Shown: positions 7,817-16,332 of the stretch, one piece after another
How the letters are laid out: the number at the start of each line of letters is the position of its first letter
Position numbering within the stretch: position 1 is the stretch's first letter
Origin: JAOADN01 sp049323795
GTDB taxonomy: Bacteria > Pseudomonadota > Alphaproteobacteria > Rhodobacterales > Rhodobacteraceae
NCBI GenBank assembly: GCA_049323795.1
Contig: JBMOOH010000028.1
Location: 1 to 64,000 of the forward strand
Reading direction: 5' to 3'
Length of the DNA stretch: 64,000 nucleotides
Position numbers and translations under genes: made by a program
The notes under the pieces: generated by a model
The model's input: the letters and a program-made list of their open reading frames with translations, nothing else
The model's database searches: none
Told to the model about the DNA's origin: nothing

Positions 7817-9721
7817 TCAGGCCTCCCCGTCCAGCCAGAACGTGTCCGGCAGATACACGCCGAGGTAGCTCGTCGGCTCGAAACCGTAAAGCGCCTCGGC
7901 GGGCATGTTCCGCAGCCGGCGGGTGTAGAGAATGGGCTGGAGCGTCGAATTGACGATGCCGATCGAGAAGACCTGATCCGCACGGATCGACAGCATCCGG
8001 CGCCAGATCGCCTCGCGCTCGGCTGTCGTGGCACTCAGTGTCCACTGCTCGTAGAGCCTGAGCAGTTCCTGCGCCTCGGGCATGTCCGGGGGCGTGCCGT
8101 CCTCGCCGCGCGAGTAGTAGTAGATGCCCCACTGCGGCCAGGAGAGCTGGTCGTCGAGCGTGGGCGCAAGCGCGGCGGGCGACATGTCCGCGGTGGGAAC
8201 GCCGTTGTCCAGCCCCTGCCAGATCGACATGACGATCTCGCCGGACTTGGCGCGGCTTCGGAACAGGTCGCGCTGGGAAACCCGGGTGAACATCGCCACG
8301 CCGACATCGCGCCAGTGGTCGCGGACGAGTTCGAGAACATCCGTCTCGAGCGCGCTCTCGCCGGCCGACTCCACGACGATCTGGACGGGCTCGCCGCCGG
8401 GAAGAAGCCGGATCCCGTCGTAGCGGCGTCGGTCGAGACCGACCTCGTCCAGAAGCGCATTGGCGCGGTCGAGGTCCCGAACGGCCCAGGCGACCGCATA
8501 TTCCGGGCGGTAGAGCGGACTTTCCGGCAGGACGGTGTCGGCGCTCTCGGCGGCCAGCCCGAAGAACGACACCTCGTTCACCTCGCGCCGGTTCACCGCA
8601 AGGGAAAGCGCCCGGCGGACGCGGACATCGCGCATCAGGGCCCGCCAGGTCGGGTCGGCGCAGTTGAGGTTGGGATAGAGCGCAAGACGCGAGCCCTGCG
8701 TCCGCTTCCATGTCACGACCGTGACCGGCCGGGTCTTTTCCGCCGCCTTGAGATAGGGGTAGTCCACGAAGTCGAGGCCGACCATCTGGAGGTCGGTTTC
8801 GCCGGCCCCGGCCTTGGCCGAGATGAGGCCCGACGAACTGATGTTCAGGATCACCTTGTCGATGTAGGGAAGCTGCGTGCCTCTCTCGTCCACGCGATGG
8901 AAGAACGGGTTGCGGACGAACACGAACTGCTCGGCCGGCGGTGCGATGGTGTTCCGCCAGGGATCGAGCGTGGGAAGATCGGGGTTCTCGGGGCGGTAGC
9001 TCCGCGACATCTTGGCATGGAGGTCCGTCCAGTCCTTGACGTCGTTCTGCGCGACGAGTTCGTCGAGGCGCGCAGGATCCTGATAGTCGGCGTGGAACTG
9101 CTTGAGGTAATGCGCCGGCATCGCCAGCACGGTCGGCTGGGCCGCGGCAAGGCGCGACAGGAATCCGGGGATCGGGTCCTGCCAGGTGTAGCGCACCGTC
9201 AGCCCGTCGATCACCTCGAACTTCGGCTCCTGCCCGTTCGACAGAAGCTCCGACGGGACGCCGCCCTTGCGCAGCTTCCTGTTCCTGAGCACGTCCTCCC
9301 ATGCGTAGCGGAAGTCCTCGGCCGTGAACGGCTGGCCATCGGACCAGCGATGGCCGCTGCGCAGGCGGAAGGTGAAGACGCGGTCCCCGATGGTTTCGAA
9401 GGACTCGAGGATGTCTGCCTGGAGCGTCAGGAACTCGTCGTAGCCCACAAGCCGGGCATAGCCGTTGATCGTCATGTAGCGGATGTCGCGCTGGCCCGAC
9501 ACGAGCATCCTCACCTCGCCGCCGCGCTGCCCCGGGGTGCGGCCCATTCCGGCCAGGTCGATCACCCGGGGAACCGCCGGGGGCGACCCTGCAGGCGCCC
9601 CCGGGGGCGGCAGGGGGGGCGCCTCTGGCACCTGGGTTGCGGGTTGCTCGGCCCGCGGCAGGCCGGGAACGATCCAGCCCGATATCGCGGCAAGGCCGAG
9701 GAACCCCCTCCGTCCGATCAC
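7817..9721 (-). CDS. oligopeptide-type ABC transporter substrate-binding protein
   Basis: This 634-residue SBP_bac_5 protein captures substrate in the periplasm for the two permeases downstream. The N-terminus has a twin-arginine-like motif (GRRGFLGLAAI), hinting at Tat export, then a Pro-rich linker. The core shows FTFRLRSGHRWSDGQPFTAE, the typical domain-I signature, and VRRALSLAVNRREVNE in domain II. It starts with GTG at 9721, directly before the Tat motif. It is first in a three-gene operon. The long size suggests a large peptide or a glycopeptide-like ligand, but substrate is unproven. Confidence 0.87.
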   Translation of the reverse strand: MIGRRGFLGLAAISGWIVPGLPRAEQPATQVPEAPPLPPPGAPAGSPPAVPRVIDLAGMGRTPGQRGGEVRMLVSGQRDIRYMTINGYARLVGYDEFLTLQADILESFETIGDRVFTFRLRSGHRWSDGQPFTAEDFRYAWEDVLRNRKLRKGGVPSELLSNGQEPKFEVIDGLTVRYTWQDPIPGFLSRLAAAQPTVLAMPAHYLKQFHADYQDPARLDELVAQNDVKDWTDLHAKMSRSYRPENPDLPTLDPWRNTIAPPAEQFVFVRNPFFHRVDERGTQLPYIDKVILNISSSGLISAKAGAGETDLQMVGLDFVDYPYLKAAEKTRPVTVVTWKRTQGSRLALYPNLNCADPTWRALMRDVRVRRALSLAVNRREVNEVSFFGLAAESADTVLPESPLYRPEYAVAWAVRDLDRANALLDEVGLDRRRYDGIRLLPGGEPVQIVVESAGESALETDVLELVRDHWRDVGVAMFTRVSQRDLFRSRAKSGEIVMSIWQGLDNGVPTADMSPAALAPTLDDQLSWPQWGIYYYSRGEDGTPPDMPEAQELLRLYEQWTLSATTAEREAIWRRMLSIRADQVFSIGIVNSTLQPILYTRRLRNMPAEALYGFEPTSYLGVYLPDTFWLDGEA

Positions 9722-9993
9722 CGGGCCGCTCCTGCCCCGGCAGAGGGCCGCGCGCGGTCATGGCCGATCCCGACGGTCCCTCCGCCGAGCCGCGGTTTCG
9801 ATGGCCCGGAAGCCCACCACATGAACCAGTCCCCGCATTCCGGCAGGCCGCGGCCTGCACCCAAGCTCCCCGTCACCCGTGCCCGTGCGCCGTCCTGCGG
9901 ACGGATGCCGGGCGCGGACCGCAGGATCAGCCTAGCCGAGGCCCCCGGGGCTGTCTATCGGCGCGCGGGGCGGGTGCGCGGGGACGGGGCGGC

Positions 9994-11337
9994 TCAGCGT
10001 CGCAGCCGGTCGATGAGGGGTGGTCCACCGACGTGGCGGTCGCGGAACAGAAGCATGACCTGCTCGGCATCCGACCGTGCCTCGTCCGCGTCGTCGGCCG
10101 AGACCTCGGCCGTTCCATCGCCGAGGAGATCGCCTGCGGGTGCGTAGATCCCCACCTTCTGCCGCACGCCCCTGAGCGCCTCGCGGCCGAGGAAATTCCA
10201 GGTCCCGCCGCTGTAGCCGGTGAAGGCCTCGCTGGCGATCACGGGGGTGTCGAACTTCTTGGCGAGCGCCTCGAGCCGCTGCACCTCGTTCACGGCCGAT
10301 CCGAAGGCGGAGAAGGTGAGGCGCTGCTTCAGCCCGACGTTGCCGAGCATGACGTTGCCGATGTGGAGCCCGAGTCCGAATCGCACCGGATCGAGGCCGC
10401 CCTCGGCCCTGCGCCTGTTCAGCGCCTCCACCCGTGCCGCGGCCGCCCGCACCGCCCGCATCGCCGCTTCGGCTGCGATGCGCGACGGTTCCCGGTGACG
10501 CTCGCAGGGATAGACCGCGAGGAACCCGTCGCCGAGGAAACTGAGGATCTCGCCCCCGTTGCCGTTGAACGGGGTGGCGATCGCGTCGAAGAACTGGTTC
10601 AGCGTGTCGATGTAGACCTGCCGCCCGCCCTTGTCGGCGAGGGCGGTCGAATCCCGCAGGTCGCCCATCACGAGCACCGCCCGCATGGTTTCGCCGTCGC
10701 CGCGGCGGATCTGGCCGGACAGGACCCGCCGTCCCGCATTTCTGCCGAGGTAGGTCGTCATCATGTTGTCGGCAAGCTTCGAGAGGATGGCCATCTTGGC
10801 CGCAACCGCGAGGCTGTCCTGCACCCGGAGCAGGGCCCGGATCATCGTGTCCGAGAAGCCGCCCGCGGCATCGGTCGCCCAGGAGCCCATCATCCCCTGC
10901 GCCGCCTCGGAGTCGAAGGACTGCACGAAGGCCATGTAGTCGGTGACGCCCAGCTGCTGGAGTTCCGAGAAGATCGGGAACTCGGGCGGGTCGCCGGGCC
11001 GGATGCGTCGGCGCATGTGATCGAGGCCGTGAGTGAGCAGGTGGTAGTAGGGGCTGGACAGGAACCGGTCGGGGAGGGTCCGCTCGCTCATCGGGCGAAA
11101 CCCCTCGATCTTGACGCCCTCGCCCCTTACCCAGGTGAAGCCGACCGCACCGTAGAGCGGGTGCAGGACCGAGAACGTAAGATGCGACCGCAGGATCGGG
11201 AAGCCGGCCGCGTGCAGCCGGTCGCACACTCCGGTGGCGAGCTGTTCGAGATCCCTGCCCCCCAGCGCTGCGTGCTTGAGCCATGCGGTCACCCGCTCGA
11301 CAAGCGTCTCCGATACGTCGTCTGCGCTGCTGCCCAC
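9994..11337 (-). CDS. class III nucleotide-cyclase-domain protein (non-canonical residues)
   Basis: This is a 447-residue cytoplasmic protein. Residues 1-220 form a sensor-like region found with bacterial adenylate/guanylate cyclases. A CHD-type cyclase domain follows (about residues 235-410): first metal Asp in LVMGDLRDSTALAD, second in SFLGDGFLAVY, and the ribose/phosphate Asn and Arg in FGSAVNEVQRLE. However, the purine-contacting Lys normally three residues before the GD is Ser (LSFLGD), and the partner Asp before the VN motif is also not present (LTFSAFGSAVN). Activity or nucleotide choice may therefore differ from standard adenylate cyclase. It starts with GTG. Its 5' flank holds an 11-bp tandem repeat. 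It diverges from a DUF3095 gene. Confidence 0.8.
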   Translation of the reverse strand: MGSSADDVSETLVERVTAWLKHAALGGRDLEQLATGVCDRLHAAGFPILRSHLTFSVLHPLYGAVGFTWVRGEGVKIEGFRPMSERTLPDRFLSSPYYHLLTHGLDHMRRRIRPGDPPEFPIFSELQQLGVTDYMAFVQSFDSEAAQGMMGSWATDAAGGFSDTMIRALLRVQDSLAVAAKMAILSKLADNMMTTYLGRNAGRRVLSGQIRRGDGETMRAVLVMGDLRDSTALADKGGRQVYIDTLNQFFDAIATPFNGNGGEILSFLGDGFLAVYPCERHREPSRIAAEAAMRAVRAAAARVEALNRRRAEGGLDPVRFGLGLHIGNVMLGNVGLKQRLTFSAFGSAVNEVQRLEALAKKFDTPVIASEAFTGYSGGTWNFLGREALRGVRQKVGIYAPAGDLLGDGTAEVSADDADEARSDAEQVMLLFRDRHVGGPPLIDRLRR

Positions 11338-11362
11338 CCTGCCGCCCTGTCCTCTGTCCCGT

Positions 11363-11400
11363 GCCTGTCCCGAGCCTGTCCCGAGCCTGTCCCGAGCCTG
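11363..11400. repeat. 11-bp tandem repeat, 3.4 copies
   Basis: The unit gcctgtcccga is repeated three times without change (11363-11373, 11374-11384, 11385-11395), followed by a partial copy. It lies 26 bp upstream of the GTG start of the cyclase-domain gene, in its likely leader. Possible strand-slippage locus that changes leader length. Confidence 0.9.
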
Positions 11401-11617
11401 CCCCCTGATCCGGCCCCCAAGGCGTGCCGCCGGTTCTTGCGCGGCGGCATCCGTCCGGCGAGCATATAGTCATCCGCAGGCCCGATACCAGATGCGCGGT
11501 TCCCGCGCGCCGCGCAGGACGGCCCTGCGGCACCGCCCGCCCCGCCCGCCCCCCCGCCCCGCGCAGGAACGCTTTTCGGCGGGTGCGTGACAGGGCCGCA
11601 TCTGCTAGGCTCGCCGC

Positions 11618-12829
11618 ATGGACACCGAAGCCTTCCTCGCCTCGATCCCTGTGTTCGACCGTTTCGAAGAGGTCGCCGATCTCGACCGTTATGTGCCTCT
11701 GCCGGACGGCTGGTCGCTTGCCATGGCCGACATCGTCGGCTCGACCGAGGCCATAGCACAGGGCGCCTACAGGGCCGTGAACATGGCCGGGGCGGCCGTG
11801 ATCCCCGCGATCTCGAACGCGCTCGGGATGCGGGGGCTTCCCTTCGTCTTCGCCGGCGACGGCGCCTTCGTGGCCCTGCCGCCGGGGTCAGAACCGGCGG
11901 CCCGGACTGCGCTGGCCGCCCTGCGGACCTGGACGGCCGAGGATCTCGGGCTCCGGATGCGCATCGCGCTCGTGCCGGTGTCCGAAATCCGCCTTGCCGG
12001 CCAGGATGTGAGGCTCGCCCGCTACCGCGCCAGCCCGCTCGTCGCCTATGCGATGGTGTCGGGAGGCGGCGCGGCCTGGGCCGAGCAGGAGATGAAACGG
12101 GGCCGGTTCGGGGTGGCCGAGGCGCCGAACGGCGCGCGGCCCGACCTGTCGGGGCTGTCGTGCCGGTGGGCGCCGGTCCGCTCGCGGCACGGCCAGATCG
12201 TGTCGGTGATCGTCGTGCCGGCGCGCGGTGCCGCGCCCGCGGCCTTCGCGCGGCTGGTCGCCGACCTGGCCGAACTCTCCTCCGAAGAGGAGAGCGGTGG
12301 AAACCCGATTCCGGCCGCGGGGCCTCCGCTTTCGGTGAATGGCTGGGGTGTCGGCGCCGAGGCGCGGCTCGCCGGCGGTCCGGCGGGCCGGTTCGTCCGC
12401 CGGATCGGGGTCTGGACCGCGCTCGCACTGGTCATGATCCTCTACCGCACCAACCGCAGCCTCGGCGGCTTCGACGCGCGCAGCTATGCGCGCGACATCG
12501 CGCTCAATGCGGATTTCCGGAAGTTCGACGATGGCCTCAAGATGACGATCGATGTCGCGCCGCAGCGGCTTGCCCGGATCGAGGCGCGGCTGTCGCAGGC
12601 CGAGGCCGATGGCACCTGCCGCTTCGCGCTTCTCCCGCAGGACAGCGCGCTGATGACATGCATCGTGCCGACGCCGCGTGCCCGCGATCACATGCACTTC
12701 ATCGACGGCGGATCCGGCGGCTATGCGGCGGTGGCCCGGCTGCTCAAGGCGTCGGACGGTCGCGCGGACGGTCGCGCGGACGGTCGTCCGGACGGTCGTC
12801 CGGACGGTGCCGGGCGCCCCGGGGCCTGA
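11618..12829 (+). CDS. DUF3095 protein, cyclase-like
   Basis: This 403-residue protein matches the DUF3095 family: DLDRYVPLPDGWSLAMADIV near the start, a DIVGSTEAI segment resembling the first half of class III cyclase metal sites, and FVFAGDGAFVALP resembling the second. The purine-binding Lys position is Val. The second half (IGVWTALALVMILYRTNRSL; DDGLKMTIDVAP) is family-specific and of unknown function. The extreme C-terminus is DGRADGRADGRPDGRPDG, encoded by a 12-bp tandem repeat. ATG at 11618. It is divergent from a true cyclase-domain gene and upstream of a peptide-transporter ATPase. No experimental function is known to me for the family. Confidence 0.82.
   Translation: MDTEAFLASIPVFDRFEEVADLDRYVPLPDGWSLAMADIVGSTEAIAQGAYRAVNMAGAAVIPAISNALGMRGLPFVFAGDGAFVALPPGSEPAARTALAALRTWTAEDLGLRMRIALVPVSEIRLAGQDVRLARYRASPLVAYAMVSGGGAAWAEQEMKRGRFGVAEAPNGARPDLSGLSCRWAPVRSRHGQIVSVIVVPARGAAPAAFARLVADLAELSSEEESGGNPIPAAGPPLSVNGWGVGAEARLAGGPAGRFVRRIGVWTALALVMILYRTNRSLGGFDARSYARDIALNADFRKFDDGLKMTIDVAPQRLARIEARLSQAEADGTCRFALLPQDSALMTCIVPTPRARDHMHFIDGGSGGYAAVARLLKASDGRADGRADGRPDGRPDGAGRPGA
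12754..12808 (+). repeat. 12-bp tandem repeat inside DUF3095 C-terminus
   Basis: Four full in-frame units, ggacggtcgcgc twice then ggacggtcgtcc twice, plus a partial copy, encode alternating DGRA and DGRP. Copy number could vary without breaking the frame. Confidence 0.9.
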
Positions 12830-12955
12830 ACCGCCCCCGGCCCCCCCTGCCACGGGCGGCCCGCCCTTCAAGCATGTGGACGGAAGCGAAGCCGCGGTTT
12901 ACGGTCCCCCGCAAAGGGCCCCCTGAGGGGCATCCCTCTGGGACAGTGGGTCGGG

Positions 12956-14860
12956 GTGGTCGTGTCTGGGGCAAGGGATCTTCTGCGCATCGAGAACCTG
13001 AACGTCTCGTTCTCGATGCTCGGGGGTGATCTCGACGCGGTGCGCGGGGCAGGCCTGCGCGTCCTGCCCGGCAAGGTCACCGCGCTTGTCGGCGAATCCG
13101 GGTCCGGAAAGTCGGTGATCAGCCAGTCGGTGCTCGGGATCCTGCCGCGCATCGCCACTGTCCGGGGCCGCATCCTCTTCGACGATCCCGAGGCGGGCGG
13201 CGCCCCCCCGGTGGACCTGCTGTCGCTGCCGCCCGACGGCACGGCCATCCGCCGGCTGCGCGGGCGGAGGATCGCAAAGATCTTCCAGGAACCGATGACC
13301 TCCCTGTCGCCGCTGCACACCATCGGCAACCAGATCGGCGAGGTGCTGAAGATCCACGCGGGCGCAGGGCGTGAAGAGCGGCGCGCACGGACGACCGAGA
13401 TGCTCGGGCTTGTCGGATTCCGCGATCCGGGGCGCGCGATCGACATGTATCCGTTCGAGCTGTCCGGCGGGATGCGCCAGCGCGCGATGATCGCGATGGC
13501 GCTCATCTGCCGGCCGGCGCTGCTGGTGGCCGACGAGCCGACGACGGCGCTCGACGTGACGATCCAGGCGCAGATCCTCGAGCTTCTGCGCGAGCTTCAG
13601 AAGACGCTCGGGATGGCGCTGCTGCTCATCACCCACGATCTCGGGGTCGTGGCCAACATGGCCGACGAGGTCGTGGTGATCTACCACGGCCAGATCATGG
13701 AGGCGGGACCGGTCTCGGAGATATTCCGCCGGCCGGTCCACCCCTATCTGAAGGGGCTCATGGCCGCGGTTCCGCATTTCGACATGCGCCCGGGCGAGCG
13801 GCTCCGCTCGCTGCGCGACATTCCGGTGCAGTCCGGCCGTCTGGTGGGCCGGGCATCGGCCGCGCCGCCGGTTCCCGGCGCTGCGAGGTCCGACGTGCTT
13901 CTGGCGGTCCGCGACCTGCGCAAGACCTTCTCGACGCGGAACTCGGGGTTCTTCGGGACGGGTCCGGTTTCCGTCAACCGCGCCGTCGACGGGGTGAGCT
14001 TCGATCTGCGGCGGGGCGAGTGCCTCGGGCTTGTGGGCGAAAGCGGCTGCGGCAAGACCACGGTCAGCAAGATCCTGATGCGTGCCCTGACCCCGGACAG
14101 CGGCAGCGTGACGTTCGACACCGCCCGCGGCCCGGTGGACGTCCTGAGGGCCGAGGGCGATGCGCTCAAGATGCTGCGGTCGTGCATCCAGATGGTGTTC
14201 CAGGACCCGGTCTCGTCGCTTTCGCCGCGGATGACCGTGCAGAACATCCTGGCCGAACCGCTCGAGATCCACGGTCGCGGCACGGCGGCGAGCCGGTTCC
14301 AGACGGTTGCCGCGCTGATGGACGCGATCGGGCTCGACCGGCGGTATCTCAACCGCTACCCGCACAGCTTCTCTGGCGGTCAGCGCCAGCGCATCGGCAT
14401 CGCCCGCGCGCTTGCGCTCGGCCCCGATCTTCTGATCTGCGACGAACCCGTGTCGGCGCTCGACGTTTCGGTCCAGGCCCAGATCCTGAACCTGCTCAAG
14501 GACCTTCAGAAGGATCTCGGCCTGACCTACCTCTTCATCTCGCACAATCTCGCCGTGGTGGACTACATGGCGGACCGCATCGCGGTGATGCATCGCGGCC
14601 GGATCGTCGAGGTCGCCCCGCGCGAGGTGCTCATGCGCGCGCCGGTCCATCCCTATACCCGCGCCCTCTTGTCCGCGGTCCCGTTCCCCGATCTCGACCG
14701 GCCGCTCGACTTCGCGGCGATCCGGGCCGAGAGTTCGGGCGCCGGGGCCTGGCCCGAGGCCTTCTCGGACGGCGGACAGGGGCTGGCCGTGGCCGATCTC
14801 GGGGAGGGCCACCTCGTCCTGGCGCGCCCGGATGCCGATGTCCTGGCGCTCCGCGGGTGA
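12956..14860 (+). CDS. fused double-ATPase of a peptide ABC transporter (YejF/DppDF-type)
   Basis: This 634-residue protein contains two complete ABC ATPase domains. Domain 1 (about residues 8-290) has Walker A GESGSGKS, signature LSGGMRQRAMIAMAL and Walker B LLVADEPTTALD. Domain 2 (about 315-610) has Walker A GESGCGKTT, signature FSGGQRQRIGIARAL and Walker B LLICDEPVSALD. Each is followed by the oligopeptide-type C-terminal region (RRPVHPYLKGLM; RAPVHPYTRALL). It would energise the peptide importer encoded at 5.6-9.7 kb on the other strand, which lacks an ATPase; this pairing is inferred. Start is GTG at 12956 or, two codons later, GTG at 12962. A small DUF3095 gene precedes it and 270 bp follow before the glycosyltransferase unit. 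Confidence 0.9.
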   Translation: MVVSGARDLLRIENLNVSFSMLGGDLDAVRGAGLRVLPGKVTALVGESGSGKSVISQSVLGILPRIATVRGRILFDDPEAGGAPPVDLLSLPPDGTAIRRLRGRRIAKIFQEPMTSLSPLHTIGNQIGEVLKIHAGAGREERRARTTEMLGLVGFRDPGRAIDMYPFELSGGMRQRAMIAMALICRPALLVADEPTTALDVTIQAQILELLRELQKTLGMALLLITHDLGVVANMADEVVVIYHGQIMEAGPVSEIFRRPVHPYLKGLMAAVPHFDMRPGERLRSLRDIPVQSGRLVGRASAAPPVPGAARSDVLLAVRDLRKTFSTRNSGFFGTGPVSVNRAVDGVSFDLRRGECLGLVGESGCGKTTVSKILMRALTPDSGSVTFDTARGPVDVLRAEGDALKMLRSCIQMVFQDPVSSLSPRMTVQNILAEPLEIHGRGTAASRFQTVAALMDAIGLDRRYLNRYPHSFSGGQRQRIGIARALALGPDLLICDEPVSALDVSVQAQILNLLKDLQKDLGLTYLFISHNLAVVDYMADRIAVMHRGRIVEVAPREVLMRAPVHPYTRALLSAVPFPDLDRPLDFAAIRAESSGAGAWPEAFSDGGQGLAVADLGEGHLVLARPDADVLALRG

Positions 14861-15130
14861 GCGGGTGGCGCGGGGGCGCGCCGCCTGGACCGCCGGCACG
14901 GACCGAGCGGCCCGGCGGCGAAGCGGCGCGCGCAGGCATTGTCAGGCCGGCGGGCGGCGGCTATCAAGCCCGGGTCTGCGCCCGGGCCCTCGGTTGCCCG
15001 TGCGAGTTCCGCAAACGATGGCCGGTCGCCCGCGGGCCGCGGCCGGCCCGAACAGCCGCGAACGGAGCGCCGGGCCGGCGCCCGGACCCTCGCAGAAGCC
15101 GGCCGGACGCCAGGACAACCGAGCAGGACC

Positions 15131-16330
15131 ATGATGCAGCGAGTCGAGGATGCCCGAGTTCTGATGTACAGCCACGACACGTTCGGGCTGGGACATCTGC
15201 GGCGGTGCAGGACCATCGCGCATTCGCTGGTCCAGGACTTCCGCGGGCTTCAGGTGCTCATCATCTCCGGCGCGACGATCGCCGGGGCCTATGACTACCG
15301 CTCGCGGGTGGACTTCGTGAAGATTCCCAGCGTCATCAAGCTGCGCAACGGCGAATACACGTCGATGAAGCGGCACATCGACCTGCAAGAGACGCTGAAG
15401 ATGCGCGCCGCGATCATCCGCCACACGGCCGAGAGCTTCCAGCCCGATGTCTTCATCGTGGACAAGGCCCCGATGGGGCTGAAGGGCGAGGTCGAGGAGA
15501 CGCTGGGCTACCTCAAGACGCGCGGCACGCGCCTCGTGCTCGGGATGCGCGACGTGATGGATGCGCCGCACCTTCTGGACGCGGAATGGAAGCGCAACGA
15601 CGTCCTGCGCAAGATCGGCCAGATGTACGACGATGTCTGGATCTACGGCCCGCGCGACTTCTACGATCCCCTCGTCGGGATCGAGGTGCCGCCGGCCGTC
15701 AGGTCCAAGATGAGCTTCGTGGGCTTCCTCCAGCGGAACCTCTCGCCCGAGGACGGACCGGCGCCCCGGCCGGACGGGAGCTACATCCTCGTGACGACCG
15801 GCGGGGGCGGAGACGGCTCGGAGCTTGTCCACGACGTGCTTGCCGCCTACAAGGCCGACCCGACGCTGACGCTCATCTCGCTCATCGTGCTCGGTCCCTA
15901 CATGTCGGCCAAGCAGCGCCGCAAGCTCATGGCCAAGGCCGCCATGATTCCCTATGTCCGCGTGACCGATTTCGAAAGCCGGATGGAGGATCTGGTCGCC
16001 GGCGCGGCGGCGGTGGTGGCGATGGGCGGGTACAACACCTTCTGCGAAATCCTGTCCTTCGACCGGCCCGCGCTGATCGTCCCGCGCACGATGCCGAGGG
16101 AGGAACAGGTGATCCGGGCGCGGCGCGCCTCGGAACTCGGGCTGATCGACATGCTGCTCCCCGACGAGTCCTGCGATCCGCTTCGGCTTGCCGCCGCGCT
16201 GAAGGTGCTGCCCGCGCGGCCGCGGCCCTCCGAATCCGGGTCGGGCCTGAGACTGGACGGCCTGACCCACATCTCGGAAATCGTCGGCGGCTGGCTCGAG
16301 CCCGCCCTGAAGACGGTTGCGGTCCGCTGA
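15131..16330 (+). CDS. MurG/GT28-like glycosyltransferase, first of a five-gene unit
   Basis: This 399-residue protein begins RVLMYSHDTFGLGHLRRCRT, a GT-B N-terminal loop seen in GT28/MurG-like enzymes. It ends with a donor-binding segment (VAMGGYNTFCEILSFDRPAL) with the GGYNT motif that contacts nucleotide-sugar phosphates. It is paralogous in design to the gene two places downstream (GYNTVCDIL). ATG at 15131 (a second ATG follows directly). The next gene starts 2 bp after its stop, so the unit is one operon: GT, GT4, GT, pseudo-ABC, cNMP-binding protein. Probably acts in the cytoplasm on a lipid-linked or surface glycan; donor and acceptor unknown. Confidence 0.78.
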   Translation: MMQRVEDARVLMYSHDTFGLGHLRRCRTIAHSLVQDFRGLQVLIISGATIAGAYDYRSRVDFVKIPSVIKLRNGEYTSMKRHIDLQETLKMRAAIIRHTAESFQPDVFIVDKAPMGLKGEVEETLGYLKTRGTRLVLGMRDVMDAPHLLDAEWKRNDVLRKIGQMYDDVWIYGPRDFYDPLVGIEVPPAVRSKMSFVGFLQRNLSPEDGPAPRPDGSYILVTTGGGGDGSELVHDVLAAYKADPTLTLISLIVLGPYMSAKQRRKLMAKAAMIPYVRVTDFESRMEDLVAGAAAVVAMGGYNTFCEILSFDRPALIVPRTMPREEQVIRARRASELGLIDMLLPDESCDPLRLAAALKVLPARPRPSESGSGLRLDGLTHISEIVGGWLEPALKTVAVR

Positions 16331-16332
16331 CC

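Noticed and set aside
11363..12808. Possible CRISPR-like repeat arrays
   Set aside because: The repeats are short head-to-tail units without spacers and some are coding; they are simple tandem repeats.
14968..14987. Hairpin gcccggg/cccgggc between the fused ATPase and glycosyltransferase genes as a terminator
   Set aside because: There is no T-run after the stem, and such GC-rich palindromes are common in this DNA.
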